Positions 49,401-52,463 of a stretch of 64,000 bases of DNA are shown here, one piece after another. Position 1 is the first letter of the stretch; each line of letters begins with the position of its first letter. Location of the stretch: contig JARFJB010001910.1 in the NCBI GenBank assembly GCA_036346205.1, positions 504,501-568,500 on the forward strand, read 5' to 3'. The position numbers were made by a program, and so were the translations under genes. The DNA is from Vesta saturnalis (taxonomy: Eukaryota; Arthropoda; Insecta; Coleoptera; Lampyridae). The notes beneath the pieces are model-generated. The model was given only the letters and a program-made list of their open reading frames with translations, searched no databases and had not been told where the DNA came from.

Positions 49401-51488
49401 ATGACAAGTGTAATGCGTAATTTGCATAAATCTTATTACATATTGTAATGGCATATTTTATATACAAGTTTTAACTATTCATACATTCTCAATTTTAAAT
49501 GCACATTATAGGTACTAGCTCATTTAGCAAAATAATAGTTACATTAAATCTGTACGTCAAAGCTGATGATATGCAAGTTTCATTTCTAAGTTTAATATAC
49601 CAAATAACATTAGTGATGTATTTTTTTTGTAATCTCAACTTTGTGCCTAATATCAGACTGAACTAACTTAGCATTGACTTATGTTGATATAGGTACAAAA
49701 AAAATTCTAGTCTTTATAGTCGAAATATTTTTGCCATAATTAGTACCTGTAAAACGTAACTTTTATAATAAATGTTGATGTTGATTGTTTTCGAGTTAAT
49801 AAGAGTAATTTGTTAATTTTTGAAATATATTTTATTATTTATTATTAGCGTTTTATTTATTTTGATGCGTGAGCTACAGCTTAGAAAAATTAATAAGTAT
49901 CTCAGCAATTGATTGTAGAAATAGTAAGTGAATTTAAGTATTTAATTTAATAATTTTTAAATGGTGTGTGTTATAGGATCTGATCGGTTGGTGGCAAGAC
50001 GTGCAGTTGAAAGAAAGGAACAGTATAGACAAGTCAGAGCCCACGTTCAGAAAAGAAGATGGTCGGTTACAAGCATATGGGTGGAGTTTACCTGGAAAAA
50101 CTAGCAGTGGGAGTAAAAGTACACATAGCAGTAGTAGCGGTGTTCCAGTCCCTGTCCCTGTATATTGTAGGCCATTAGCCGAATCTTCTCCTGGTATGAA
50201 AATTTGGTGTGCTGCCGGTGTTAATATGATGGGTGGATATACGTGATGGTGGACTTATGGTAATTTCTCAAACAATACTCGCAAGCCATTCTTAATAATA
50301 CTAACTTTTAGGTTGGAGGCAGTGTGTTCTATTACGAAGAATTAGAAATAGAAAAAGTGCCAACAAATGAAGTCGAGAGTTTAGATAAAGAATTGGATGC
50401 TAATCGTGAAGCTGCATTGCTGGAAACTAAACTATCATCTTATGTGTGGATTTGTACGTCAACACACTCAGCCAGTATTGTAACTGTAATTGATGCAAAT
50501 AATCCAGCGGAGATATTAAATAGTTTCGGTGTATGTTCCAATCATCTATTGTGTATAGCAAGTGTACCTGGTGCTAGTTGTAATGATTATGTAAAAAAAA
50601 CATTTACCAAAGCCAATAGTAGTCAAGATGAAAAAAATACAGATGAAGATAGCGGGATAGGAGAAGATAGTGTCAAAAATGGTAAAGAAGAAAATGTTGA
50701 TCCTGAATCGTTGGTATGATTGGCTTATAGATTTTGTAATGTGGTGACAATTTTTTTAGGTTGGAAGAGTTACCTTTGTAGAGTATAATGATACAGTTAA
50801 GAATAAAAAAGACAAAAGACCGAATTCTGAGCAAGTAAATGATGAAGAGCATGTTGAGGACAATGTAACCGAATCAATAGACGAGAATTCCGAGGAACCA
50901 AATTCTAATCTTAAACTTATGTCTAGTGTATTAGCAACAATGTGGTTAGGTGCTCAAAATGGTATGCTTTTTATACATTCAGCTGTAACGAATTGGAATC
51001 AATGTTTACACTCGGTAAAGCTCAATGATGCAGTTTTGAGTATTGTGTTAGTATGATTATATGAGGATTTACTGTATAATGAGAAAAGCTTTATTTTAGT
51101 CATGTGAACGGAAGTGTTGTTGTCGCTTTAGCAAATGGAACTGTGGCTGTGTTTAATCGTGATATTGAAGGTGAATGGGACTTATCTCAGTATCATCTTG
51201 TACAATTAGGGCTACCACTACACTCTATAAGATGTTTATCTGTTGTGGGTGACAAAGTTTGGTGTGGTTATAGAAATAAAGTGCATGTGTTGGATCCCAA
51301 ATATCTCACAGTTGTACATACATTGGAAGCACATCCTAGGAAAGAAAGTCAGGTGAAGCAGTTAGCATGGTTGGGTGAGGGAGTTTGGGTTTCAATAAGG
51401 CTCGATTCAACATTGAGATTGTATCATGCTCATACTTATCAACATTTACAGGATGTTGATATAGATCCTTATGTTAGTAAAATGTTAG
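4945..51488 (+). CDS. syd: JIP3/JIP4-family scaffold protein sunday driver, multi-exon, 3' end missing
   Basis: The spliced product matches the JIP3/JIP4 (Sunday driver) family along its length. Known family role: a cytoplasmic adaptor that binds kinesin-1 and dynein/dynactin, carries vesicles in axons and scaffolds JNK-pathway kinases. Visible domain order: RH1 (about residues 20-115), coiled coil (about 120-190), Ser/Thr-Pro-rich linker (about 215-315), second leucine zipper (about 342-420), RH2 with RKRFTRTEMARVLMERNQYK (about 427-475), then the C-terminal WD-like region with TMWLGAQNG, WCGYRNKVHVLDP and VWVSIRLDSTLRLYHAHTYQ. Twelve exons join with matching phases to about 992 codons; family members have roughly 1,200-1,350, so the end is absent. 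An in-frame stop at 4912-4914 supports the ATG at 4945. Oddities: two frame breaks in exon 9, and tandemly duplicated exons 4 and 5. Introns 3, 5 and 8 (8.6-12, 18.8 and 11.7 kb) are packed with mobile elements. Confidence 0.95.
5217..5343 (+). CDS. syd: syd coding exon 2 (RH1 helix)
   Basis: Encodes about residues 76-118 (EQDVELELLREDNEQLVTQY, then EREKGARKTSEQKLLEFEDA). This is the second RH1 helix and start of the coiled coil. The acceptor is CATTAG at 5211-5216 and the donor is AAG|GTTTGG. The introns on either side are only 47 and 53 bp, in contrast to the long introns later in the gene. It ends in phase 1. Confidence 0.92.
5397..5781 (+). CDS. syd: syd coding exon 3 (coiled coil and linker)
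   Basis: Encodes about residues 119-246. It starts ERKELSARLEALES and continues through the heptad-rich stretch RLEEREGELKKEYAKLHERY and TELFKTHMDYMERTKLLL to a Ser-Pro linker ending PTSPISSTHSSPR/S. The acceptor is TTTAAG at 5391-5396 (an AAG rather than a TAG/CAG end, as written) and the donor is CCTAG|GTATTG. It ends in phase 2, matching the TTTACATAGC start of exon 4. Reading through the donor would add about 32 codons of non-conserved sequence before a stop at 5879. Confidence 0.9.
5782..6846. other. syd intron 3, first part; no feature seen
   Basis: AT-rich intron sequence after exon 3 with no open frame of note and no repeat recognised. Confidence 0.6.
6847..7195. mobile_element. short inverted-terminal (MITE-like) sequence
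   Basis: The left end ACAGGTTGTCCCATTTT and the right end AGTGGGACACCCTAT are imperfect inverted repeats of the GGGTGTCCCA type common at insect mariner-like termini. The interior has one open frame (6856-7143) with no recognisable protein features. It could be the left part of the adjoining transposon rather than a separate MITE. Confidence 0.5.
7397..7585. repeat. inverted repeat with (AAC)n loop
   Basis: GTTTCTGCTTCTCTCAAATT near 7400 is matched by its reverse complement AATTTGAGAGAAGCAGAAAC near 7565. The loop of about 130 bp contains a pure AAC/AAT-type microsatellite (about 7470-7530). It lies at the start of the mariner-type relic and may be part of a decayed long TIR. Confidence 0.75.
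7700..8553 (+). pseudogene. mariner-type transposase relic
   Basis: Two frames together cover most of a DDxD-type transposase. 7706-8227 holds AGFCEWYTRKCDEDLNFSFK, IIWSDES (first catalytic Asp), FNRRNKHFWANQNPY and RWMGILGRRIMGPFIY. A shifted frame holds FQQDGAPAHNSRNVQ (second Asp, near 8238), and 8221-8553 ends with RSLDLSPLDFFLWGYLKNQV (third Asp). This is the insect mariner-like family ending LDFFLWG. At least two frameshifts and a small deletion before the third Asp, plus a poorly preserved N-terminus, make it inactive. Confidence 0.85.
8760..8790 (+). ncRNA. degenerate hammerhead-ribozyme-like motif
   Basis: The order TTGATGA, a GTTTC/GAGAC stem with TCG loop, then GAAAC and GTC resembles the hammerhead core (CUGAUGA, stem II, GAAA, NUH). 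The first core base is T instead of C and there are two extra bases before stem II, so activity is doubtful. A closely similar motif is on the other strand at 35350-35379. Confidence 0.4.
8760..9075. mobile_element. non-autonomous element sharing ends with 34948-35379
   Basis: The end containing AAGATCCCCATGC and TTACCGTTTTCAAG matches, in reverse orientation, the block TGGGGATCTTGTTTTCCGTA at 34978-35000. The opposite end carries the hammerhead-like motif in both places. So two inverted copies of one short element family appear to be present. Its middle is poorly conserved. Confidence 0.4.
9225..10830. repeat. three diverged copies of a ~100-bp repeat
   Basis: The series GTAAATAT.TA.ACACT, .TTTA.AGCA.GATA, then GG..A.CAAATAATTAAAT recurs at about 9225-9345, 10535-10668 and 10745-10830. 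The first and second copies are separated by the TIR element at 9360-10472, consistent with insertion into a pre-existing tandem array. Confidence 0.65.
9360..10472. mobile_element. 1.1-kb element with perfect 18-bp terminal inverted repeats
   Basis: AATTAGGCATTTTCAAGT at 9360-9377 is exactly inverted as ACTTGAAAATGCCTAATT at 10455-10472, and both are followed inward by a TGACGTCAC-type motif. The interior is AT-rich with no transposase frame, so it is a non-autonomous DNA transposon. The family was not identified. Confidence 0.75.
10831..11796. other. syd intron 3; nothing recognised
   Basis: Ordinary AT-rich sequence. An open frame at 11042-11323 has no recognisable motif, has no close relative in the window, and is probably chance. 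Confidence 0.5.
12400..13140. repeat. decayed tandem repeat with TGACCT/AGGTCA pairs (also 15830-16560)
   Basis: Variants of TTGACCTAGAAAAGGTCAAT followed by pyrimidine runs (CCTCCCTTTTGAC) recur about every 50-70 bases at roughly 12496, 12535, 12847, 12900, 12985, 13030, 13070 and 13118. The same array is present in the duplicate. The palindromic core is an everted pair of AGGTCA half-sites. The spacing is irregular and the copies are diverged. Confidence 0.7.
14357..14561 (+). CDS. syd: syd exon 4, upstream duplicate copy (4a)
   Basis: The 205-bp exon appears identical to the copy at 17784-17988. It encodes LHSELDNVNRAIHTVERSQE and the Pro/Ser linker MVTSPVSPPVQVNNNTGRVQ. It has the same TTTCAG acceptor and GTAAAA donor. 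Because it enters in phase 2 and leaves in phase 0, including both 4a and 4b in one transcript would break the frame. The accompanying exon 5a is damaged, so 4a could be used only if spliced directly to 5b, or it may be an assembly duplicate. Confidence 0.6.
14611..14691 (+). pseudogene. damaged duplicate of syd exon 5 (5a)
   Basis: Corresponds to the 82-bp exon at 18039-18120 but is 81 bp long. The bases after GATGATGGA differ from the intact copy across about ten positions (reading PKYS instead of ADIT), and a G is missing near the end so GAGTAC becomes GATAC. If spliced, it would leave the wrong phase for exon 6. The splice signals (TTTAG before, GTATGT after) are retained. It is either a decaying duplicate or low-quality assembly of a second haplotype. 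Confidence 0.7.
17784..17988 (+). CDS. syd: syd coding exon 4, downstream copy (4b)
   Basis: Encodes about residues 246-314 (LHSELDNVNRAIHTVERSQE ... NTLYQELSFQ). The acceptor is TTTCAG at 17778-17783 and the donor is CAA|GTAAAA at 17989. It lies 50 bp upstream of an intact exon 5, so this copy is the better candidate for the functional exon. It is a low-complexity, Ser/Thr/Asn-rich linker between the first coiled coil and the second leucine zipper, a region poorly conserved in the family. Confidence 0.85.
18039..18120 (+). CDS. syd: syd coding exon 5, intact copy (5b)
   Basis: Encodes DVDALGDMDDGADITGGWVH followed by PGEYASS, about residues 315-341, an acidic stretch followed by the conserved motif VHPGEYASSGMGKEVENL that is completed by exon 6. 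The acceptor is GTTTAG at 18033-18038, the donor is CAG|GTATGT at 18121, and it ends in phase 1. Phase and sequence both fit exon 6, which begins GTATGGGAAA 18.8 kb downstream. Confidence 0.87.
18556..19178. mobile_element. MITE-like element with TACAGGGTG ends
   Basis: The left end CTATACAGGGTGTTGTAGAA and the right end GGAGCACCCTGTATTT are inverted. No coding frame is seen inside. The same left end is present at 15118 but is cut by the duplication junction. Terminal ACAGGGTG is a common hallmark of insect non-autonomous DNA transposons. Confidence 0.6.
19179..20640. other. syd intron 5; nothing recognised
   Basis: AT-rich with poly-A runs. A small open frame at 19613-19834 has no recognisable motif. 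CAAAATGGATCATTCTTATT with a GTAAGC donor at 19630 looks like a short first exon, but there is no other support. Confidence 0.4.
20650..20700 (+). mobile_element. probable LINE or SINE 3' tail
   Basis: GTTGGGACAATAAATAATTA running into a TTAT/TAT repeat is typical of the 3' end of insect non-LTR elements with short-repeat tails. No coding part is seen upstream. Confidence 0.4.
20870..21160. other. isolated GC-rich segment
   Basis: About 290 bases are clearly richer in G+C than the surroundings (for example GCGAAGCGGTAAACAGCGGA and TTTACCGCGGGGTCGG). No long open frame spans it. It may be a 5' fragment of a retroelement or a SINE, but no match was recognised. Confidence 0.35.
21161..21761. other. 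intron sequence with TACAGGGTGG motif
   Basis: No gene. A transposon-end-like ATACAGGGTGGCCCATAAGT lies at about 21585-21605, and a small open frame overlaps it on the opposite strand with no protein signature. Confidence 0.4.
21762..22925. mobile_element. 1.16-kb palindromic element, ~370-400-bp arms
   Basis: The left arm 21762-22125 and right arm 22520-22925 are inverted copies: TGTGTTGATCACT pairs with AGTGATCAACACA, GGCTACACAAAATATCGAAA with TTTCGTGTAGCC, and GTATACAGTATGGTCCAAAA with TTTTGGACCATACTGTATAC. The loop of about 390 bp is unique. The arms carry scattered mismatches and no coding frame. It is a foldback-type non-autonomous element. Confidence 0.88.
23115..23400. repeat. 125-bp tandem duplication in the left TIR
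   Basis: ACTTTCTAAA.CCTGAAAATT to CATGTAAATCTTGTAACC occurs twice, near 23120 and 23247, with minor differences. Only one copy is present in the right terminal repeat (25065-25155). Confidence 0.85.
24049..24092. repeat. (TA)n microsatellite
   Basis: About 22 uninterrupted TA units inside the TIR transposon. Confidence 0.97.
24342..24660 (-). pseudogene. remnant of XPG/FEN1-like (PIN-fold) transposon protein
   Basis: On the minus strand, HEEADTK (about 24620-24635) is followed after a frameshift by LDFAANVCIKRSDTDILIIM and, at the end of the same 82-residue frame, ALPALHTFTGCDQNPTFFRK. This series (HEEADTK, SDTDxLxxM, TGCD) is found in a widespread family of uncharacterised insect proteins. 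The spaced acidic residues resemble XPG-I/FEN1 nuclease motifs. It ends at a stop at 24342 within the element, so only a fragment remains. The nuclease assignment is inference from motif spacing; the link to the surrounding TIRs is by position. Confidence 0.55.
25712..27300. other. syd intron 5; no gene seen
   Basis: AT-rich sequence with scattered GC-richer patches such as GTCCGTCGCGTCGGTACGTC (26027) and GGCGGTAACAC (26430). No inverted-repeat borders or coding motifs were recognised. Confidence 0.45.
27310..27640. repeat. decayed CAAACA/TGTTTG-type minisatellite (minus orientation)
   Basis: Degenerate short units of the form ACACGCAAACA, ACATGCAAGCA and AAACACGTAAAC recur every 10-14 bases. 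The reverse strand resembles the arrays at 29405-29655 and 32756-33480. The open frame here encodes a Cys/Leu/Val/Phe-rich string produced by the repeat and is not a gene. Confidence 0.65.
27760..28075. repeat. decayed ~60-bp tandem repeat
   Basis: The phrases CTTAGA.TTTGGA, AAAGGGTCTGCC, GGGACAATTTCAAGACT, ATCTTAGATAATGGGAAAAT and AGGACTTTTAGACCTTAGG recur with similar order and spacing. It lies directly upstream of the Penelope endonuclease remnant. Confidence 0.5.
28080..28425 (+). pseudogene. Penelope-like element GIY-YIG endonuclease remnant
   Basis: The frame contains NGVYNLSCECGRAYIGESSR, then PLKVRTQEHKNNVRKGETEK, SRITEHVWNEDHRVQW and KRATYIALAENPIIQ. GVYNLSC...AYIGES is the GVY-10-YIG form of the GIY-YIG nuclease domain, with the Arg (R of KVRTQEH) and His (HVWNEDH) motifs found in the C-terminal endonuclease of Penelope-like retroelements. 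No reverse transcriptase lies upstream, where minisatellite sequence begins, so the copy is 5' truncated. The frame runs into a (TA)n tract at 28426, which encodes only IYIYIY. A hammerhead motif at 29284 is about 0.85 kb downstream. Confidence 0.85.
28424..28491. repeat. (TA)n microsatellite
   Basis: About 33 uninterrupted AT units interrupting the 3' end of the Penelope endonuclease frame. Confidence 0.97.
28605..29160. repeat. cluster of TATA-ACGGTCTAGACCG-like motifs
   Basis: Variants of TACGGTCTAGACCGTTTATA (28637), TAGACCGTATATATACAGAC (28710), ATATGGTCTAG (28986), GGGCCGTATATAA (29004), TATACGGTCTGGACAGTTTA (29101) and ATACGGTCATAC (29138) recur, many self-complementary. Between them is a diverged pair at 28775-28805 and 28907-28940 sharing GTTGTTGAATTCAC. 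The nature of the array is unknown. Confidence 0.6.
29178..29258 (+). mobile_element. tRNA-like (SINE-head-like) sequence
   Basis: TGGCTCAGCGGTAAAGG resembles a pol III A box and AAGTTCGAATTT a B box, about 45 bases apart, but the arms pair poorly. It fits a decayed tRNA-derived SINE head or tRNA relic rather than a functional tRNA. Confidence 0.45.
29284..29320 (+). ncRNA. hammerhead ribozyme motif (Penelope-type)
   Basis: CTGATGA (29284-29290) is followed by a perfect 7-bp stem (CGGAAGC / GCTTCCG) closing the loop AGACTCC, then GAAAC and GTC (29311-29318). This is the hammerhead core order with an extremely short stem III. Such motifs are known in the terminal repeats of Penelope-like retroelements, and a Penelope endonuclease remnant lies just upstream. 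Stem I pairing looks weak, and there is one base between the CUGAUGA box and the usual stem II start if the G of GAAA is kept unpaired. Self-cleavage as a monomer is uncertain. Confidence 0.7.
29405..29655. repeat. decayed TGTTTG-type minisatellite, left part
   Basis: Short degenerate units such as GTGTTTACTTGTTTGCG, TGCGTGTTTCTATGTTTAC and TGTGTGTTTGTATGTTTAG repeat every 10-20 bases. The array stops at the border of the TIR element (29659) and seems to resume at 32756. Frames in it give hydrophobic Cys/Leu/Phe strings and are not counted as genes. Confidence 0.65.
29659..32753. mobile_element. 3.1-kb TIR element, no coding content
   Basis: The left end has CCGTTAACTTAGCCC and CCATTTTGGATTTTGGG then CAAATTATTTGC. 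The right end has GCAAATAATTTGGAGCCC, AAAATCCAAAATGG and AGTTAACGCAGCC as the inverse. The terminal repeats span at least 55 bp, and weaker matches (GCTAACGCC / AGTTGGCGC) continue inward. No transposase frame is visible. Inside is a perfect 23-bp hairpin (30068-30118). It appears to be inserted in the TGTTTG-type array. The superfamily is unknown. Confidence 0.7.
30068..30118. repeat. perfect 23-bp inverted repeat with 5-base loop
   Basis: The arm ending TTAGTACTACCACTA is followed by the loop GCACG and the exact complement TAGTGGTAGTACTAA onward; all 23 pairs match. It lies about 400 bp inside the left end of the 3.1-kb TIR element. Perfect pairing in otherwise decayed surroundings suggests a recent origin or selection, but its function is unknown. 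Confidence 0.95.
32756..33480. repeat. decayed TGTTTG-type minisatellite, right part
   Basis: It continues the repeat type of 29405-29655: TGTTTACTTGTTTGTG, GAGTGTTTACTTGTCTG, TGGGTGTTTGGATGTTGAC and TTGGGTGTTTGCTGACC. A 144-codon hydrophobic frame at 33101-33535 arises from the repeat; it lacks a protein signature and I do not regard it as a gene. Confidence 0.65.
33536..34944. other. syd intron 5; no gene seen
   Basis: AT-rich. A weak inverted match (TAACGACGATGACTG.. near 33610 with CAGCTATCGTCGTTA near 34578) could mark a degraded 1-kb element, but borders are unclear. Confidence 0.4.
34948..35379 (-). mobile_element. short element: ACAGGGTGG end and hammerhead-like end
   Basis: On the plus strand it begins ATACAGGGTGGTCTGG and contains TGGGGATCTTGTTTTCCGTA. 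Its far end is a minus-strand hammerhead-like motif (35350-35379). The block TGGGGATCTTG and the motif are shared in inverted orientation with 8760-9075. A 63-codon minus-strand frame (35185-35376) starts inside the motif and is unidentified. Confidence 0.4.
35350..35379 (-). ncRNA. degenerate hammerhead-ribozyme-like motif
   Basis: The minus strand reads CTGATGC, CGATTTCTCAGACG, AAAC, GTAGC. One core base of CUGAUGA is changed (A to C) and stem II is weak. It shares TTTCTC and AGACGAAACGT with the motif at 8760-8790, so both are probably relics of one family. Confidence 0.35.
35380..36920. other. syd intron 5, last part; no gene seen
   Basis: AT-rich. Transposon-end-like CACCCTGTAG (36140) and CACCCTATATAAAG (36226) are visible, and small open frames at 36190-36414 and 36483-36680 on the minus strand have no recognisable product. 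Confidence 0.45.
36921..36978 (+). CDS. syd: syd coding exon 6 (leucine-zipper start)
   Basis: A 58-bp exon encoding GMGKEVENLIMENNELLATK, the highly conserved start of the second leucine zipper, the region of JIP3/JIP4 that binds kinesin light chain, p150Glued and ARF6. The acceptor is TCTATAG and the donor is AA|GTAAGT. The phase is 1 in and 2 out; the split Lys codon is completed by exon 7. It is too short to be found without the flanking exons. Confidence 0.92.
36979..37678. other. syd intron 6; nothing recognised
   Basis: A 700-bp AT-rich intron with no coding or repeat feature noticed. Confidence 0.6.
37679..37958 (+). CDS. syd: syd coding exon 7 (leucine zipper and RH2)
   Basis: Encodes about residues 361-454. 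It opens NALNVVKDDLIVKVDELTGE, continues with coiled-coil heptads (LRNRVTDLEDELKKLREANE), and enters RH2 with PMAQRKRFTRTEMARVLMER. RH2 in this family binds phosphorylated Rab GTPases. The acceptor is TTTACAG and the donor is AAG|GTATAA. A frame on the opposite strand at 37673-37855 is a shadow of this exon. Confidence 0.94.
38006..38258 (+). CDS. syd: syd coding exon 8 (end of RH2)
   Basis: Encodes about residues 455-538: ERFMELQEAVRWTEMIRASR completes RH2, then SIWKFFSNLFSSPDRPTRQM and a linker ending FLDTEVG. The intron before it is only 47 bp. I chose the donor GAAGTGG|GTACGG at 38259 because it leaves phase 1 and joins to GATCTGATC of exon 9. The alternative GTGGGT at 38255 breaks the phase. 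Retention of the following intron would end the protein after DTEVGTEL at 38272. Confidence 0.88.
38259..38916. other. syd intron 8, first part; nothing recognised
   Basis: AT-rich intron sequence between exon 8 and a hAT-type MITE. Confidence 0.6.
38917..39701. mobile_element. hAT-type MITE with 8-bp target duplication
   Basis: CAGGGGCGGCTCCT at the left and AGGAGCTGCCACTG at the right are inverted 14-bp ends with two mismatches. TAATACAC flanks the element exactly on both sides (38909-38916 and 39702-39709), the 8-bp duplication expected of hAT transposition. The 785-bp interior is non-coding. It shares its left end with the element at 61886-62410. Confidence 0.9.
39710..41566. other. syd intron 8; no gene seen
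   Basis: AT-rich. A fragment GGTTGTACCGGTCTCCGGCC at 41167-41186 resembles the right end of the mariner-type element at 43403-46317 and may be a relic of one. Nothing else was recognised. Confidence 0.45.
41567..42843 (+). mobile_element. mariner-type transposon with perfect 23-bp inverted ends
   Basis: AAGGTGGCGCAAAAAGGATG (41568 on) is exactly inverted as CATCCTTTTTGCGCCACCTT (ending 42842), with a 23-bp match in all, and TA lies outside both ends. The length of 1,277 bp fits the mariner/Tc1 size class. It contains a broken transposase on the plus strand. The well-preserved ends contrast with the frame-shifted coding region. Confidence 0.9.
41665..42683 (+). pseudogene. broken mariner-type transposase
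   Basis: It starts MAQWTVEHRVFAVKQ and hits a stop at once. In other frames follow NNESIITVQRLFRRHFGVAR, SISRWATAFRTTGSVL (helix-turn-helix region), MSDEAHFHLDGYVNKQN (first Asp), YWAAQNLRELHQKPLHSAKV, GIVGPYFFEE, RIWYQQDGATAHTA (second Asp) and ACDFFLWGYLK (third Asp), ending near EEETVAKVFFRTFF. This is the insect mariner-like family with QQDGATAHTA. Several frameshifts and one early stop make it inactive. Confidence 0.88.
42846..43402. other. syd intron 8; nothing recognised
   Basis: AT-rich sequence between two mariner-type elements. Confidence 0.55.
43940..44290 (+). pseudogene. mariner-type transposase relic, 5' part
   Basis: RSVFCEEMVERANAYRRFLS, FTDKCTFTLNNEPNVQ (first Asp), KINIWAG and EEIWFQQDGCPAHFGLHVRN (second Asp) are readable in two frames, with a stop after KEILK. 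The coding continues at 45655 after the insertion. The N-terminal DNA-binding part is not recognisable. Confidence 0.8.
44421..44454 (-). ncRNA. hammerhead ribozyme motif, left arm
   Basis: The minus strand reads CTGATGA, stem II GACAA / TTGTC with a short loop, GAAAC, AT, GTAGC. All CUGAUGA and GAAA core bases are present; the cleavage triplet reads GTA here. The short stem III is typical of Penelope-associated hammerheads. Confidence 0.6.
45540..45573 (+). ncRNA. hammerhead ribozyme motif, right arm
   Basis: The plus strand reads CTAATGA, GACAA / TTGTC stem, GAAAC, AT, GTCGC. The cleavage triplet GTC is intact but the conserved G of CUGAUGA is A, which would be expected to abolish activity. 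It is the inverted partner of 44421-44454. Confidence 0.55.
45655..45957 (+). pseudogene. mariner-type transposase relic, 3' part
   Basis: It resumes NFLNDSFSNRWICRGGVINK, PTRCPDLAHCDFFLWDHLRS (third Asp), then in a shifted frame SLREAIENECRLITKRQLPN and LRYRLFQNAEYFKLHNCIF. TTAGAAATTTT occurs at both borders of the insertion (near 44260 and 45654), as expected of a target-site duplication. Confidence 0.8.
46318..47145. other. syd intron 8; nothing recognised
   Basis: AT-rich, with a short duplicated phrase GTCATGGTATAATTA (46353-46387) and an AAT-type run at 46409-46421. Confidence 0.5.
47148..47335. repeat. two-copy tandem repeat, ~95-bp period
   Basis: GACTATCTCTTA.CTNTTTTACT, CACCATGTTAATGTGAAAT and GCCATCA.. 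occur at 47150-47215 and 47243-47310. Confidence 0.85.
47372..47562. mobile_element. 190-bp MITE-like sequence
   Basis: The left end ATACAGTGTGTTTCAGAA and right end GGCACACCCTGTATAA are inverted (ACAG.GTGT / ACAC.CTGT). No coding sequence is seen. Confidence 0.5.
47760..49027 (+). mobile_element. mariner-type element with ~300-bp TIRs and transposase relic
   Basis: The left end TGTATAGAGAGGATATAAAG and right end CTTACTTTACTCTCTGTATA are inverted. The terminal repeats run about 300 bp, including AACGTCAACATTCCAGGTGG / CCACCTGGAATGTTGACGTT. The total is about 1.27 kb. Central frames on the plus strand hold a decayed transposase. Confidence 0.88.
48180..48660 (+). pseudogene. mariner-type transposase relic
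   Basis: Readable in several frames: FNDESTVLWNGEVNRQSVQY (first Asp), KLNV then GPFFIEQNLDGPVY-like remnants, EVWFQQDGAPVYIF (second Asp), then a short decayed tail with RFDPT. Multiple frameshifts and loss of the third Asp region show that it is dead. Confidence 0.8.
49028..49976. other. syd intron 8, last part; nothing recognised
   Basis: AT-rich intron sequence leading to the exon 9 acceptor; no repeat or frame noticed. Confidence 0.6.
49977..50259 (+). CDS. syd: syd coding exon 9, with two frame breaks
   Basis: Encodes the conserved block SDRLVARRAVERKEQYRQVR then AHVQK, followed in another frame by EDGRLQAYGWSLPG, a Ser/Gly-rich stretch, VPVPVYCRPLAESSPGMKIW and CAAGVNMMGGYT, then in the third frame RDGGLM. 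The frame changes once near 50053-50057 (an extra A in an AAAA run) and again near 50241 (two bases apparently missing at the GGxTRDGG motif). Acceptor TTATAG and donor ATG|GTAATT fit the neighbours. All other exons are clean, so sequencing or assembly error is more likely than loss of the gene. Confidence 0.85.
50312..50713 (+). CDS. syd: syd coding exon 10 (WD-like region begins)
   Basis: Encodes 134 residues in phase 0. VGGSVFYYEELE precedes an acidic coiled stretch, then the conserved SSYVWICTSTHSASIVTVID and ILNSFGVCSNHLLCIASVPG, the first blades of the C-terminal propeller-like region of JIP3/JIP4. It ends in an acidic, low-complexity loop (KNTDEDSGIGEDSVKNGKEE). The acceptor is TTTTAG at 50306-50311 and the donor is TTG|GTATGA. 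Confidence 0.92.
50760..51046 (+). CDS. syd: syd coding exon 11
   Basis: Encodes about residues 768-863. It begins VGRVTFVEYNDTVKNKKDK, runs through an acidic loop, and ends in the strongly conserved LATMWLGAQNGMLFIHSAV and CLHSVKLNDAVLSIV. The exon was recognised by homology because it has few Met codons. The acceptor is TTTTTAG at 50753-50759. Of the possible donors, AGTATTGT|GTTAGT at 51047 is the one that restores the VLSIV-HVNGSV junction with exon 12; GTATGA three bases later would shift the frame. Confidence 0.88.
51100..51488 (+). CDS. syd: syd coding exon 12 (last exon seen)
   Basis: Encodes about residues 863-992: HVNGSVVVALANGTVAVFNR, IRCLSVVGDKVWCGYRNKVH, HPRKESQVKQLAWLGEGVWV and SIRLDSTLRLYHAHTYQHLQ, ending YVSKMLG. 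This is among the most conserved parts of JIP3/JIP4. The acceptor is TTTTAG and the donor is TTAG|GTAAGT, phase 1. In the family the next residues are expected to be TGKLGFSF. I could not find them in either the following intron or the rest of the window, so the gene should continue past 64000, or the region is misassembled. Confidence 0.93.
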
Positions 51489-52226
51489 GTAAGTATGCCA
51501 TATATAATTCAATGGAATTTTACCTAATTTTTTATCACGTTGTACATAATGTAAATTGTGATTTAAAACAATTTACAATTGGAGAGCTCACATAGGAAAA
51601 TGTTATAACATGACCGATTTGACGATGAAATGGACCATTTTAAATCTGAATCTTTTAAATTTATTTACATACAATATATGTACTTCCATGATTATTTCCC
51701 ACATGAATTAAGTTACATTCATTTTTTCAATTTTTATACTCTGTCTTAGTCTTCAGACCTTGAACGTCTATTACCTACATAAACGGAAATTGTACATTCT
51801 TTAAATTGGTCATAAATGACAACATCATGTCTCATATAGTATTTGTTAATCAAATCTACGTAAAAACTAATAAGAATGCCTTCTCCTTTTTTCACTCTCC
51901 GAAAATAAAAAACAGATGAGAAATATGCATGGAATCCAAAATGCAATTTCATGAACAATCCAATATGAAGACTTGCTTTTGTGATAAACTTTAACTACTG
52001 CATTTTTCTCTTCACACCTGCATCTGATCTTTCCTACTAGACAATGAGGGTGGCTTGTCTAACTGTATCAAATGATGTAGTGGTTACCACACGATTTGCG
52101 GGTACAGCACAGGAATCAGCTCTTTAATCACCCAATTTTGAAACAGGTCCTCATTCATAGTTTTATTATAATCCCACCTTGTTCCCGGAATCGAGTAAAT
52201 ATTCCCAGCTTTCCAAAAACCCTAAA
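51489..52226. other. syd intron 12, first part; nothing recognised
   Basis: AT-rich. A small minus-strand frame at 51746-51958 has no recognisable product. The next syd exon is not here. Confidence 0.5.
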
Positions 52227-52463
52227 TTAATCCCATGTGTAAAATGGTATACCTTTAACCTTAACTTTTAATTTTTGATCGATTACTTTTGATGTCGGAA
52301 TTGTGCTCCCAACTATGGATATTAGAACTAGTTTGATAAATCCACCTAACTTAATTTTGACTACAACGGCATGTTTCATTTCACATAACATTTTTTGTCC
52401 ATTGACACGTTTGTATTTGTAACCCATTGATTTCAAAGTTCTAAATATTGTCGTATCGTACAT
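52227..52463 (-). pseudogene. fragment of a DDE-type transposase N-terminal region
   Basis: The minus-strand frame begins MYDTTIFRTLKSMGYKYKRV then NGQKMLCE, resembling the DNA-binding part of an insect DDE transposase family whose members read like TIFRTLKxMGYKYKR. The rest is not conserved. The segment TIFRTLKSMGYK recurs next to the second LINE copy (about 55094-55130), where it is cut by the hAT end. Confidence 0.5.
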
